Assembly (NCBI GenBank): GCA_963696525.1
Contig: CAVOKO010000011.1
Location: forward strand, 558,001 to 622,000
Direction of reading: 5' to 3'
Source of the DNA: CAWBRT01 sp963696525
GTDB lineage: Bacteria > Acidobacteriota > Terriglobia > Terriglobales > Acidobacteriaceae
Length of the DNA: 64,000 bases
Part shown: positions 26,500 through 34,963 of the stretch, piece after piece
Numbering within the stretch: the first letter of the stretch is position 1
Layout: each line of letters starts with the position of its first letter
The notes under the pieces: generated by a model
What the model saw: the letters and a program-made list of their open reading frames with translations, nothing else
What the model was told of the DNA's origin: nothing
Databases searched by the model: none
Made by a program: the position numbers and the translations under genes

Positions 26500-27205
26500 T
26501 CTCGATTGCCTTCAAGGCCTCCGCAGTCACGTCGTCGGGCGCCAGATCCCCATCCACTTCCAACAGACGTCCCCGGCGGCGATAGTAGTCCGCCAAGGGA
26601 AGTGTCTGCTTTTCATAAGCCTTCAGGCGTTCAATGATGACTTCTTCACGATCGTCACGCCGCGTCTCCAGAGCGGCGCCCTCTATATCACAGACGCCGG
26701 CAACGCGAGGTGGCTGAAAGTAAATGTTATAGATTCGCCCACAGGTGGGACAGGTACGACGTCCGGTAAGCCTTTGCAAGAGAAAATTATACTCTACCCC
26801 AAGCTGAATCACAATTGGCGGCTTCGGCGGCTGCGCTCCGAACGACTTGCCCTCCAGCAGGTAGCGGTCGAGCCACTCAGCCTGACTGACAGTGCGCGGA
26901 AAGCCGTCGAGAATGCATCCCTTGGCGCAATCGGACTGCCGCAGCCTTTCGGCCACCATCTCACACACCAACTGGTCGGAAACCAGTTCACCCCGGTCCA
27001 TCGCCTGCTTGGCTTGGCGGCCGAGCTCGGTGCCCCGCGAAACGTTGTCCCGCAGCAGATCGCCGGTCGAAATCTGCGGAACCCCCAATACCTGGGCGAT
27101 CCGCTTTGCCTGCGTTCCCTTGCCCGAGCCGGGAGCCCCTACCAGGATGATTACCCCTGTGGTCGTTGGCACGCTTTTTGCTTCACCCGTCGCCTGCGAT
27201 TCCAT
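26483..27205 (-). CDS. adk: Adenylate kinase
   Basis: Interconverts ATP + AMP and 2 ADP. 240 residues with a Gly-rich P-loop GAPGSGKGTQAKRIA (about 23-37), an AMP-binding segment (STGDLLRD, FPRTVSQAEWLD) and a long-form LID domain (RLTGRRTCPTCGRIYN...GVCDIEG). The LID has CxxC and one further Cys of the zinc type, but the fourth position is Glu rather than the usual Cys or Asp, so metal binding may be altered. Extra 15 N-terminal residues precede the P-loop strand. Located secY-adk-map as in many bacteria. Confidence 0.96.
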   Translation of the reverse strand: MESQATGEAKSVPTTTGVIILVGAPGSGKGTQAKRIAQVLGVPQISTGDLLRDNVSRGTELGRQAKQAMDRGELVSDQLVCEMVAERLRQSDCAKGCILDGFPRTVSQAEWLDRYLLEGKSFGAQPPKPPIVIQLGVEYNFLLQRLTGRRTCPTCGRIYNIYFQPPRVAGVCDIEGAALETRRDDREEVIIERLKAYEKQTLPLADYYRRRGRLLEVDGDLAPDDVTAEALKAIENGNRL

Positions 27206-27253
27206 CTTCAGTCTCTAGCCCCTAACTCCGAATCGGCACCGTACTACCCCGCT

Positions 27254-28660
27254 TTACCAGGTCCTGCGGCCTCGAATGCGTCCGCTGCGAGGCGTAAAGC
27301 CCTCATAATGGCGCATGATCAACTGCGATTCGATCTGATTGACAGTATCCATCGCGACGCCGACGACGATCAGCAGCGAAGTACCGCCAAAGTAAAAGGT
27401 CACGCCTAAGCCATTCGTCAACCAGGACGGCAGCTTGTCAAAGATCGCACCGCCCAACCAAAACGGCAGGTGGTTGAGGTGAATGCCGGCAATCATCCAC
27501 TCGGGAATCAGAGAGATGATGATCAGATAGAACGCACCCACTAAAGTGATCCGCGTGAGAATATCGTTAATGTGATCGCTGGTGCGCTTGCCTGGCCGTA
27601 TGCCCGGAATGAAGCCGCCATACTTGCGCATGTCATCGGCTACTTGCACCGGGTTAAAAACGATCGACACGTAGAAGTAGGCGAAGAAAATGATCCCCAA
27701 ACCATAAAGCAAGGTATAGAGGGGCTCGCCCCAGTTGAACTGCTGGATCAAATTGTCCAGGTGTACGCTCTTGCCTTTAATGGCATAACCGAGCGTCTGT
27801 GGCAAGGTCAGCACCGACGAAGCAAAAATGACGGGCATCACGCCACCGGAGTTCACCCGCAACGGCAGGTGGGTGGATTGTCCGCCCATAACTTTGCGTC
27901 CCACTACGCGTTTCGCGTATTGCACGGGAATACGCCGCTCGCTGCGCTCGACGAATACGATGAACGCCACCACCGCGATCATCACCGCCATCAGGATCAG
28001 CAGCGCGGGCACGGTAAATACGCCCCAGGCACTGTTTCTGGCTTTTTCCACCAGGTCGGCAACGCCTCTTGGCAATCCGACCACGATGCCCACAAAAATC
28101 AACAGCGACATGCCGTTGCCGATGCCGCGCTCGGTGATCTGCTCACCCAGCCACATGATGAACGCCGATCCGGTGGTCAGCGTCAGCATCGTCATCAGGA
28201 TAAAGCCGATGCCGGGATTCAGGACCAGCCGCTCGCCACCGGTTCCGCTGGACCTCTGCAACATGAGCGCGATACCGAGCGACTGCACGGAGCTGAGCGC
28301 CACCGTCAGGTAGCGGGTCCACTGGGTAATCTTCTTGCGGCCGAGTTCGCCTTCCTTCTGCAAGCGCGCCAGCGGTTCGTAAACCACGGTCAGCAGTTGC
28401 AGAATGATCGACGCCGTAATGTACGGCATGATGCCGAGGGCGAAAATCGTCAGCCGGCGCAGGTTGCCGCCGCTGAACAGGTCGACGAATCCCAGCATGG
28501 AGCCACGCTGCGACTCGAACAAACGCTGCAGCGCGGCGGTATCGATCCCCGGCGTGGGGAAGTGAGCGCCGACGCGATAAACCGCCAGCAGGGCCAGCGT
28601 GAAGAGTACGCGCTTACGCAGGTCCGGAATCCGAAAGATGTTCGCGAGCTTCTCGAACAT
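27254..28660 (-). CDS. secY: Protein translocase subunit SecY
   Basis: Central channel of the Sec translocon in the inner membrane. 468 residues from the ATG at 28660 (MFEKLANIFRIPDLRKRVLF); the frame extends 11 codons further to a weaker start. Ten transmembrane segments are visible. Family motifs include GAHFPTPGID in the first periplasmic loop, FSGGNLRRLTIFALGIMPYI, the cytosolic loop IPVQYAKRVVGRKVMGGQST and DDMRKYGGFIPGIRPGKRTS. Ends with a basic cytosolic tail (GRIRGRRTW). Lies between rplO and adk. Confidence 0.97.
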   Translation of the reverse strand: MFEKLANIFRIPDLRKRVLFTLALLAVYRVGAHFPTPGIDTAALQRLFESQRGSMLGFVDLFSGGNLRRLTIFALGIMPYITASIILQLLTVVYEPLARLQKEGELGRKKITQWTRYLTVALSSVQSLGIALMLQRSSGTGGERLVLNPGIGFILMTMLTLTTGSAFIMWLGEQITERGIGNGMSLLIFVGIVVGLPRGVADLVEKARNSAWGVFTVPALLILMAVMIAVVAFIVFVERSERRIPVQYAKRVVGRKVMGGQSTHLPLRVNSGGVMPVIFASSVLTLPQTLGYAIKGKSVHLDNLIQQFNWGEPLYTLLYGLGIIFFAYFYVSIVFNPVQVADDMRKYGGFIPGIRPGKRTSDHINDILTRITLVGAFYLIIISLIPEWMIAGIHLNHLPFWLGGAIFDKLPSWLTNGLGVTFYFGGTSLLIVVGVAMDTVNQIESQLIMRHYEGFTPRSGRIRGRRTW

Positions 28661-28772
28661 AAGATGCAAAGCCTCTTTGCTGCCGTAAATCACCAGCGCA
28701 CGGGAGCCTGACGTTCACCCCGGCAGCACGCCAGCGCGCGCCCCGGAACCCGGCTCCGGCACCCCGGAGATT

Positions 28773-29213
28773 TCAGGCGATTACTTCAAACTTGCCGCCA
28801 GCCTTGGTGATCTTCTCCTGAGCCGACTCCGAAAACTTATGGGCGCGAACATTCAGCGCCTTGCTGAGTTCGCCAACCCCGAGGATCTTCACCAGTCCAT
28901 CTTTCTTTTTCAGAATGCCACGTTCGAACAACACTTCCGGGGTGACATCGCCGGTCTCCAACTGGACGAGCCGGGCAAGGTTCACGACCGTGTATTCCTG
29001 CTTGAAGATGTTGGTGAAGCCGCGCTTGGGCAGACGGCGATGCAGCGGCATCTGGCCGCCTTCAAAGCCGCGCATCATGCGCGAACCGCTGCGCGAACGC
29101 TGGCCCTTGTGGCCACGGGTCGAGGTCTTGCCCATCCCCGAGCCCATGCCGCGGCCGACGCGCTTGCGCTTTTCCGAAGAACCTTTCGGTGCATGAATAT
29201 TCGACAGATTCAT
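28773..29213 (-). CDS. rplO: 50S ribosomal protein L15
   Basis: 146 residues. The N-terminal extension is Gly/Arg/Lys-rich (KRKRVGRGMGSGMGKTSTRG-HKGQRSR), threading into 23S rRNA. It continues with FEGGQMPLHRRLPKRGF and the C-terminal globular domain (GILKKKDGLVKILGVGELSK, VRAHKFSESAQEKI). Placed between rpmD and secY as expected for the spc operon. Confidence 0.96.
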   Translation of the reverse strand: MNLSNIHAPKGSSEKRKRVGRGMGSGMGKTSTRGHKGQRSRSGSRMMRGFEGGQMPLHRRLPKRGFTNIFKQEYTVVNLARLVQLETGDVTPEVLFERGILKKKDGLVKILGVGELSKALNVRAHKFSESAQEKITKAGGKFEVIA

Positions 29214-29313
29214 ATCTCATCCCATCACTGCGGCACCAGGCCGCGGAGGTGAAGCCGTAGAGGGCCAGGAGCCAGCGCCGCGCGCCGCAATCCTGGAGTC
29301 CGTGCGGGCCTGT

Positions 29314-29544
29314 TTACTTCGCCGCCTCGACGATCACAACCAGGTGCGGCACCTTGGCAACCATGCCGCGAATCGAAGGCGTGTCCTCACGCTCGACAAC
29401 CTGATTCAGCCGAGTGAACCCGAGTCCTTTGATCACCAGTCTGTGCTTTACCGGGCAGCTATTCATCGAACGCACATACTTCAAGTGAATCATCGCTCCA
29501 GCCGCTGCCTGCGGTTTCGCTATTTTGTTCCGTGTGCGCGTCAT
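29314..29544 (-). CDS. rpmD: 50S ribosomal protein L30
   Basis: 76 residues, slightly longer than the typical 60. The conserved motif is IHLKYVRSMNSCPVKHRLVI-KGLGFTRLNQVVEREDTPSIRGM, a beta-alpha-beta fold, followed by VAKVPHLVVIVE. The first 15 residues (MTRTRNKIAKPQAAA) are an additional basic leader; an internal ATG for a shorter form (MIHLKY) exists. The gene starts two bases downstream of the rpsE stop. Confidence 0.93.
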   Translation of the reverse strand: MTRTRNKIAKPQAAAGAMIHLKYVRSMNSCPVKHRLVIKGLGFTRLNQVVEREDTPSIRGMVAKVPHLVVIVEAAK

Positions 29545-29546
29545 GA

Positions 29547-30056
29547 TCAGAGCTCCTCGACAGACTTGCCGCGATTGCTGGCCACTTCGGCGCGGTCGCG
29601 CAGTTTGCGCAAAGCATCGAAGGTAGCCTTCACCACGTTGTGCGGGTTGGTCGTGCCAATCGACTTGGTCAGCACGTTCTGCACCCCGGCCGAAGTCATG
29701 ACGGCGCGAACCGCGCCGCCGGCGATCACGCCCGTGCCTTCCGGAGCCGGCTTGAGCAGCACCATGCCGGAGCCGAAACGGCCGAGCGAGATGTGAGGAA
29801 TCGAGGTCTGCGAGAGATTGACCCGGATGAGGTTCTTCTTCGCGGCTTCAATGCCCTTGCGGATCGCCTGAGGAACTTCCTTCGCCTTGCCGGAACCATA
29901 GCCAACCACGGCGGAAGCCGGATCACCAACCACCACCAGTGCGGCAAAGGACATGTTCTTACCGCCCTTGACCACCTTGGTGACGCGGTTAATGCTCACG
30001 ACCTGGTCCTTGAGGTTGAACTGACCGGCATCGATTCTTTTCTTAACGATTGCCAT
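29547..30056 (-). CDS. rpsE: 30S ribosomal protein S5
   Basis: 169 residues from the ATG at 30056 (MAIVKKRIDAGQFNL). An AGGAG lies 11 bases upstream, and the frame extends 7 codons further. S5 shapes the mRNA entry tunnel and decoding fidelity. Conserved marks: VVSINRVTKVVKGGKNMSFA (double-stranded-RNA-binding-like domain), GDPASAVVGYGSGKAKEVP, then the C-terminal domain LLKPAPEGTGVIAGGAVRAV and SIGTTNPHNVVKATFDAL. The rplR-rpsE gap (30078-30331) contains no gene. Confidence 0.96.
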   Translation of the reverse strand: MAIVKKRIDAGQFNLKDQVVSINRVTKVVKGGKNMSFAALVVVGDPASAVVGYGSGKAKEVPQAIRKGIEAAKKNLIRVNLSQTSIPHISLGRFGSGMVLLKPAPEGTGVIAGGAVRAVMTSAGVQNVLTKSIGTTNPHNVVKATFDALRKLRDRAEVASNRGKSVEEL

Positions 30057-30331
30057 TCCTGTCGATTCTCCTGGCAAGCATCCTGGGTTCCCTGCAAGCT
30101 CGCATTTGGCTTACTGGGGTACTCGGTCGATGCCGCCGTTAACTTCCGCGGACGAACAGCCTAAATTTCAGCCTCACCCGCTATACCTTCCGCTCCCCAA
30201 ACTGCTGTGAGCGGCTAGACCCGTTCCGCAAAAGGCGTATCCGATGAAGCAGCCGGGCATTCTCTAGGTCCCCGGCGCTCGGTCCCCAACAACAGCCGAG
30301 GTTGCCGGGATACCTCTGCTCTGAAACCGTT

Positions 30332-30709
30332 CTAGAACTCGAGACCCGCTTCCCGGGCCGCCTCGGCCAAAGCCTTGACCCGCCCGTGATAAAGATAGCC
30401 TCCGCGATCGAAGACGACCTTGCGAATACCGCTCTGCTTGGCGCGCTCGGCGATTGATTTGCCGACTTGCTTGGCCGCCGCGATGTTTCCGCCAGTCACA
30501 TGAGTCTTGCCATCGGCCGCCTTGCCGAGTTCGAGCGAGCTGGCCCATACCACGGTCGTGCCCTTGGAATCGTCGATGACCTGGGCGTAGATATGACCCA
30601 CCGAGCGATAAATATTCAACCGCGGCCGCTCCGCCGTTCCCTGAAGCCGTTTGCGAATGCGGCTGTGAATCTTCTGCCGTGTATCGTTCTTCGAAGTCTT
30701 CCTAATCAT
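30332..30709 (-). CDS. rplR: 50S ribosomal protein L18
   Basis: 125 residues. It binds 5S rRNA together with L5. Conserved segments are RIRKRLQGTAERPRLNIYRS, HIYAQVIDDSKGTTVVWASS, IAAAKQVGKSIAERAKQSGI and the C-terminal VVFDRGGYLYHGRVKALAEAAREAGLEF. Sits between rplF and rpsE. The upstream spacer (30710-30994) holds palindromic repeats described separately. Confidence 0.96.
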   Translation of the reverse strand: MIRKTSKNDTRQKIHSRIRKRLQGTAERPRLNIYRSVGHIYAQVIDDSKGTTVVWASSLELGKAADGKTHVTGGNIAAAKQVGKSIAERAKQSGIRKVVFDRGGYLYHGRVKALAEAAREAGLEF

Positions 30710-30880
30710 CGTTGCCGTCCTCGCCGGATTGCGCTCCGGCTCTGTCCCGGGGTTCTATACCGGGGAGAGGACGGTCCTTTGAACCGCTCCTCCCATAAAC
30801 TCCGCAGCCGGCCAGCGCCTCTTAACCTGCGCGCTCGCCTTCATGCTCCGCGAATCTCTCAACTCCAGAGACGCCCGCTT

Positions 30881-30966
30881 CCTGAGATCCTTCGCCGCTC
30901 ACGCGGCTCAGGATGACCGCAGCGGACTCAAGCACCCCAGCAAACCTGAATTCGGGCTTGCTGGGG
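30881..30966. repeat. Pair of intergenic palindromes between rplF and rplR
   Basis: The first is built on CCTGAGATCCTTCGCCGC and GCGGCTCAGGATGA (30881-30915). The second has arms CCCCAGCAA (30935-30943) and TTGCTGGGG (30958-30966). Close relatives of the first occur at 33590-33630 and, as terminal arms, at 10235-10290. They lie inside the ribosomal transcription unit and have no T-run, so they are dispersed repeats or RNA-processing sites, not Rho-independent terminators. Confidence 0.6.
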
Positions 30967-30994
30967 ACCCCACTCAGACGCCCGCTTAACGCGG

Positions 30995-31534
30995 TCACTT
31001 TGCTCCGGTCTTGCCAACCTTCTTCTTCAGCTTCTCGCCGGCGTAACGAACACCTTTTTGCTTATACGGATCAGGCACACGCAAAGAGCGCATCTCCGCC
31101 GCGACCTGCCCAACCTGCTGCCGGTCGATTCCACTGATCGTCAGCTTTGCCTGCTTGGGGTCGACCGTTACCTCGATCCCCGAGGGCAGCGGATACTCGA
31201 TCGGGTGTGAGTAACCCAGCGTAAACACCACCGTCCCCTTGCCCTTCATCTCGGCGCGGTAGCCGATGCCAACGATCTCCAGATCCTTGGTCCAACCGCT
31301 GGTGACGCCGCGCACCGCGTTGTTGACCAGAGCGCGCGTCAAGCCATGAATGGCGCGTTTGGATTCGTCTTCGCGAGTCACCACGATGTGGCCGTCCTTC
31401 TGTGCCAGGGCCACCCCGCCAGGCAAGTGGTTCGTCACCGTGCCCTTCGGCCCTTTGACCGTCACGGTATTGCCGTCAACCGTAAAGCTGACGCCCTTGG
31501 GCACTGGAATCGGCTGTTTTCCAATTCTCGACAT
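30995..31534 (-). CDS. rplF: 50S ribosomal protein L6
   Basis: 179 residues from the ATG at 31534 (MSRIGKQPIPVPKGVSFTVD). The open frame continues 62 codons upstream but that part is not L6-like. L6 lies at the base of the factor-binding stalk. Two duplicated alpha/beta domains are visible: VTVKGPKGTVTNHLPGGV in the first and the conserved VGIGYRAEMKGKGTVVFTLG-YSHPIEYPLPSGI followed by GIDRQQVGQVAAEMRSLRVPDPYKQKGVRY in the second. The 270-base spacer to rpsH has no gene. Confidence 0.96.
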   Translation of the reverse strand: MSRIGKQPIPVPKGVSFTVDGNTVTVKGPKGTVTNHLPGGVALAQKDGHIVVTREDESKRAIHGLTRALVNNAVRGVTSGWTKDLEIVGIGYRAEMKGKGTVVFTLGYSHPIEYPLPSGIEVTVDPKQAKLTISGIDRQQVGQVAAEMRSLRVPDPYKQKGVRYAGEKLKKKVGKTGAK

Positions 31535-31804
31535 ACTTGTTCTCCACACCGAAACCTTCACGGTCCCGGGCTTCCGGCCTTTTGTCCTCGGACTCAGGCT
31601 CGTCTGCTCGCATCGCGCCGGGCACGACGCTGTCGGTTCGAATCCTGCGGCTTCACAATCTGCGGAAAAACGCGTCACCGCATCAAGCGAAGCGCCATGC
31701 GATGCAGGCACCCAAGGTCCTTTGCACAAGACTTGTGGGCTTGCCTCACCTAAAACCTGTTTTTCCGCGGCCTCTTCAGCCGCCGCAAAGAGCTAGACCG
31801 GGCG

Positions 31805-32203
31805 CTAATAGATCTCGCAGAGAATCTCTCCGCCCAGACCCTGTTTCCGCGCCTGCCGGCCGGTCATAACGCCCTTTGGCGTGGTTAGGATGTTAATCCC
31901 CAAACCGCCCAGAACTCGCGGTATCTCGGAATGGCCGACATACACGCGGCATCCCGGACGCGAGATCCGCGACACGTTTGTGATCGACGCCTGATTGTCG
32001 CTGCCGTACTTCAGATACACGCGAAGAATCTTCTTGCCATTCTCTTCCGTGCTCTTGAAGTTCGCGAGGTAACCCTCTTCCTTCAGAATGCGGGCCATTT
32101 CCAGCTTCAACTTGGAAGCCGGAACGTCCACCTTCTGATGGCGCGCCTTGATGCCGTTGCGAATCCGTGTCAGGAAGTCCGCCACCGGATCGGTGAAACT
32201 CAT
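31805..32203 (-). CDS. rpsH: 30S ribosomal protein S8
   Basis: 132 residues. S8 is a primary 16S rRNA binder and, in E. coli, the repressor of the spc operon. Conserved marks: DPVADFLTRIRNGIKARHQK, VDVPASKLKLEMARILKEEGYL, YLKYGSDNQASITNVSRISRPGCRVY, VLGGLGINILTTPKGVMTGRQARKQGLGGEILCEIY. The upstream gap to rpsN (32204-32524, 321 bases) contains no supportable gene, and I see no repeat in it. Confidence 0.96.
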   Translation of the reverse strand: MSFTDPVADFLTRIRNGIKARHQKVDVPASKLKLEMARILKEEGYLANFKSTEENGKKILRVYLKYGSDNQASITNVSRISRPGCRVYVGHSEIPRVLGGLGINILTTPKGVMTGRQARKQGLGGEILCEIY

Positions 32204-32524
32204 CGTATGCTTCTCCTGATCATCGTCACCCGTTCTCTTTCTCGCCTGTCGCTGGCGGCATGCGATTGGGTCAGCCTTTGGCCTTCCCGTGAAAGAACCT
32301 GCGGTGACGTACTTGGTTCACGCTGGCGGCTCAATCAACGCCCCTTTGCGCAGATTAAGCTGACGCTCAGCCCTTTTGAACCGCTTCCAGCACCCTCCGC
32401 CGCTCCCACGCGACCACGGTCACGCCGGGCGCCACGCCGAGGGATTTCAGCCAGGGCCGTAAATGCTTCGCCGATCGAACCCGGTAACCGCCCAGATCAT
32501 CGCCGGGATCGCGGAAATTCCGCC

Positions 32525-32710
32525 TTACCAGGACGACTTGCAAACCCCGGGAATCTCACCACGCAACGCCAATCCGCGGAAGCACAAGCGGCAGAGGCCG
32601 AACTTGCGCAGGTAAGCGCGCGGACGTCCGCACAGCTTGCAGCGATTGTGCTGGCGCGTGGAAAATTTCGGTTTCTTGTTCGACTTGGCAACGCTCGATG
32701 TTTTGGCCAT
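32525..32710 (-). CDS. rpsZ: 30S ribosomal protein S14, zinc-binding type (type Z)
   Basis: 61 residues from the ATG at 32710 (MAKTSSVAKSNKKPKFSTRQ). The frame extends 22 codons upstream, but the short form matches type Z S14. The zinc site CKLCGRPRAY...FGLCRLCFR has all four cysteines (CxxC-x12-CxxC). The C-terminus GLALRGEIPGVCKSSW is typical. S14 binds the 30S head and completes late assembly. Located between rplE and rpsH. Confidence 0.95.
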   Translation of the reverse strand: MAKTSSVAKSNKKPKFSTRQHNRCKLCGRPRAYLRKFGLCRLCFRGLALRGEIPGVCKSSW

Positions 32711-32782
32711 CTTGTCCTTTTTCCGTCGTCTCCAGCGGCTCGCCGGAGTCAATCGCGCCTTGCGGGCGCTTCCCACACCAAC

Positions 32783-33463
32783 CTATTGCGCCCGGAACGG
32801 CATGCCCATCTGCCGCAGCAGCGCCCGCGCTTCATCGTCGGACTTTGCCGTGGTGACAATCGTGATGTTCATGCCCTTCATCTTGTCCACCTTCGAATAA
32901 TCAATCTCCGGGAAGATCAATTGATCGCGAATTCCGAGGGTGTAATTGCCGCGGCCGTCGAACGATTTGGTCGAGACGCCCCGGAAATCGCGCACGCGCG
33001 GCAGAGCCACGTTCAGCAGCCGGTCGAGAAACTCATACATGCGGTCGCCACGCAAGGTGACCATGGCGCCGATCGGCATGCCCTCGCGCACCTTGAACGC
33101 CGCAATCGACTTCTTGGCCTTGGTGACGATCGGCTTCTGACCGGTGATCTGCGCCAACTCGGCCACCGCCGGGTCCAGAACCTTGGCGTTCTGCGTCGCT
33201 TCGCCCACCCCCATGTTGACAACCACCTTCTCCAGCCTCGGAGCGGCCATCGGGTTGTCGAGGTTCAGTTCCTTCATCAGTGCGGGACGCACCTGCTCGA
33301 AATAGCGTATGCGCAAACGGGCAGAAGCCGCATTGTTCAGCTTCGGACGGCCCGATTTCTGTTCTTGTACCGGCTCGGCAGCCTGCTTGCCGCCCTTCTT
33401 CGGTTGAGCCCCCGCCTTGGCGCCTTTGCCCGGTGTCTGTGGCTTCTTTTCTTTTTCCGCCAT
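32783..33463 (-). CDS. rplE: 50S ribosomal protein L5 with basic N-terminal extension
   Basis: 226 residues, about 45 more than usual. The extra N-terminus is Lys/Gly/Ala/Gln-rich (KPQTPGKGAKAGAQPKKGGK) and is likely disordered and RNA-contacting. The L5 core follows: RIRYFEQVRPALMKELNLDN, LEKVVVNMGVGEATQNAK, GQKPIVTKAKKSIAAFKVRE, and the C-terminal RVRDFRGVSTKSFDGRGNYT-LGIRDQLIFPEIDY. L5 binds 5S rRNA and contacts P-site tRNA and S13. The gap to rplX (33464-33737) holds palindromic repeats. Confidence 0.95.
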   Translation of the reverse strand: MAEKEKKPQTPGKGAKAGAQPKKGGKQAAEPVQEQKSGRPKLNNAASARLRIRYFEQVRPALMKELNLDNPMAAPRLEKVVVNMGVGEATQNAKVLDPAVAELAQITGQKPIVTKAKKSIAAFKVREGMPIGAMVTLRGDRMYEFLDRLLNVALPRVRDFRGVSTKSFDGRGNYTLGIRDQLIFPEIDYSKVDKMKGMNITIVTTAKSDDEARALLRQMGMPFRAQ

Positions 33464-33558
33464 TTGCTTCCTTCACTCTCTCTCACGGTTTCCGGTTGCC
33501 GCCGGGTTCGTGAGATTCTCATTTGGGCTTTGCGCCCTAAATCGTTCACTACCGACTA

Positions 33559-33700
33559 CAGATCTTTTGCCGCAGACCGCGCGGCTCAGCTACAGATCCT
33601 TCGCCGCAAACTGGCGGCTCAGGATGACCGCCTGCGAGGCTCCCGCTTCGAACCCTCGCATAAATCAAAAGACCCTTCGCTCACTAGCTCGCTCAGGGTA
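33559..33700. repeat. Intergenic palindromic repeats between rplX and rplE
   Basis: Three related units follow one another: CAGATCTTTTGCCGCAG...GCGGCTCAG (33559-33589), CAGATCCTTCGCCGC...GCGGCTCAGGATGACCG (about 33594-33630) and GACCCTTCGCTC...GAGC/GCTCAGGGT (about 33671-33700). They share the GATCCTTCGC/CTCAGGATGA arms with the repeats at 30881 and 10235-10290. Confidence 0.6.
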
Positions 33701-33737
33701 GTCGCCTGCCGGACTCTGACGCCCGGCAATACAGCTA

Positions 33738-34064
33738 CTACTTCTCCAGCGTGTTGCTGCAGCTCTTGCAGACCCGCACCTTGCGATCGCCACGTTCCTC
33801 GTGGCCGATCCGCGCCGGACGGTTGCAGCTGCCGCAGACCAGCATCACGTTGCTGACCGCGATCGGACTTTCCTGCTCGGCGATTCCGCCCTTGATCTGC
33901 TTCTGCGGGTTAGGCCGGACGTGCTTCTTGACCACCATCACGTGCTCGACCAGAATCTTGTTCTTCTCGGGAAAAACGCGAAGCACGCGCCCCTGCTTGC
34001 CCTTGTCACGGCCGGTGATCACCTTCACCGTATCGTTGCGCCGTATATCAAGTATGGCTGACAT
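33738..34064 (-). CDS. rplX: 50S ribosomal protein L24
   Basis: 108 residues. L24 starts 50S assembly and lies at the tunnel exit. The KOW motif is at the N-terminus (RRNDTVKVITGRDKGKQGRV-LRVFPEKNKILVEHVMVVKKHVRPN), then GGIAEQESPIAVSNVMLVC. The C-terminal region contains a CxxC...CxxC pair (CGSCNRPARIG...VCKSCS), a zinc-ribbon-like set found in many but not all L24 proteins. Located rplN-rplX-rplE. Confidence 0.96.
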   Translation of the reverse strand: MSAILDIRRNDTVKVITGRDKGKQGRVLRVFPEKNKILVEHVMVVKKHVRPNPQKQIKGGIAEQESPIAVSNVMLVCGSCNRPARIGHEERGDRKVRVCKSCSNTLEK

Positions 34065-34151
34065 TGTTCTCCTCTACCTTTCCGGGCCGCCTAAGCCGAC
34101 CTCCCGGCAACTACTCGCGCCGCCACCGCAATCCCACAAGCTCTGAGCGGC

Positions 34152-34523
34152 TCAGAGCACTTCCGGCGCCAACGAAACAATCTTCAAGAAACGCTTCTCG
34201 CGCAACTCGCGGGCAACCGGCCCGAAGACGCGCGTCCCCACCGGCTCGCCGGTGGCGTCGATCAGCACGGCGGCGTTCTGGTCGAAGCGGATGTAAGTGC
34301 CGTCCTTGCGGCGGTGCTCCTTGCGGGTACGCACGATGACACACTTGACCACGGTGCCCTTTTTAACCTGGCCGTCGGGAGAGGCCTCTTTGACCGCAGC
34401 CGTCACAATATCGCCCAGACCGGCGCTGAGTCCGGTGGAACCGCCGAGGGGCAGAATCATCTGCAGCTTGCGCGCGCCGGAATTGTCGGCGACCTCGAGC
34501 ATGCTTCTCATCATCACTGCCAT
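34152..34523 (-). CDS. rplN: 50S ribosomal protein L14
   Basis: 123 residues, the standard length. It binds 23S rRNA and forms bridges B5 and B8 with the small subunit. Conserved marks: MLEVADNSGARKLQMILPLG, VTAAVKEASPDGQVKKGTVV-KCVIVRTRKEHRRKDGTYIRFDQNAAVLID and GTRVFGPVARELREKRFLKIVSLAPEVL. A hairpin with arms around CCCCAACGAGCG/CGCTTGTTGGGG (34601-34632) separates it from rpsQ. Confidence 0.97.
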   Translation of the reverse strand: MAVMMRSMLEVADNSGARKLQMILPLGGSTGLSAGLGDIVTAAVKEASPDGQVKKGTVVKCVIVRTRKEHRRKDGTYIRFDQNAAVLIDATGEPVGTRVFGPVARELREKRFLKIVSLAPEVL

Positions 34524-34600
34524 GGTTCTATCTCCTCAGTCTCCGGTCCGAAGCCCCGTCCTCGCTGTCGCCAACGCGGCCGCCACCGGATGACTGTCTA

Positions 34601-34632
34601 CCCCAACGAGCGAAAAGTAGCGCTTGTTGGGG
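34601..34632. repeat. Hairpin in the rplN-rpsQ spacer
   Basis: Arms CCCCAACGAGCG (34601-34612) and CGCTTGTTGGGG (34621-34632) pair with one mismatch around an AAAAGTAG loop. It resembles the CCAACG/CGTTGG hairpins of the 98-bp tandem repeat at 3297-3490. No T-run follows, so it is not a clear terminator. Confidence 0.55.
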
Positions 34633-34643
34633 GCCCCGTCGCG

Positions 34644-34961
34644 TTAACTGACCTCCGCGGTCTCTTCCTTTGGCTCGGCCGCCACCAACGCCGCCCGTCT
34701 GAGAATGTCCTTCAAGCGCCAGCGCTTCAGGCGCGAGAGCGGACGAGTCTCCTCGATGCGGACAAAATCGCCCAAGTGAGCGCTCTGCTCTTCGTCGTGC
34801 GCATAAAACTTCTTGGAATGCGCCACTACGCGACGATAGAGCGGATGAGCCTTCTGGCGGTGAACCTCGACTACGATGGTTTTCGCCATCTTGGTCGAGA
34901 CCACCTGGCCGATTAACAGCTTGCGGCGGGAGCCGCTTCCAGTATTCGTGGTCTCAGGCAT
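34644..34961 (-). CDS. rpsQ: 30S ribosomal protein S17
   Basis: 105 residues, longer than the usual 80-90. The OB-fold core is clear: RKLLIGQVVSTKMAKTIVVE, HRQKAHPLYRRVVAHSKKFY-AHDEEQSAHLGDFVRIEETRPLSRLKRWRL. A Ser/Thr/Gly-rich leader (MPETTNTGSGS) and an acidic C-terminal extension (AAEPKEETAEVS) are additional. S17 is a primary 16S rRNA binder. Starts two bases downstream of the rpmC stop. Confidence 0.96.
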   Translation of the reverse strand: MPETTNTGSGSRRKLLIGQVVSTKMAKTIVVEVHRQKAHPLYRRVVAHSKKFYAHDEEQSAHLGDFVRIEETRPLSRLKRWRLKDILRRAALVAAEPKEETAEVS

Positions 34962-34963
34962 CG

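Noticed and set aside
31621..31660. tRNA-like T-arm sequence GGTTCGAATCC upstream of rplF
   Set aside because: Only the T-loop matches. The T stem has a mismatch and I could not find a pairing acceptor stem, D-arm or anticodon arm at proper distances.
31931..33856. 641-codon plus-strand open frame across rpsH, rpsN and rplE
   Set aside because: Antisense to three conserved ribosomal genes and their spacers; no start signal or recognisable domain.
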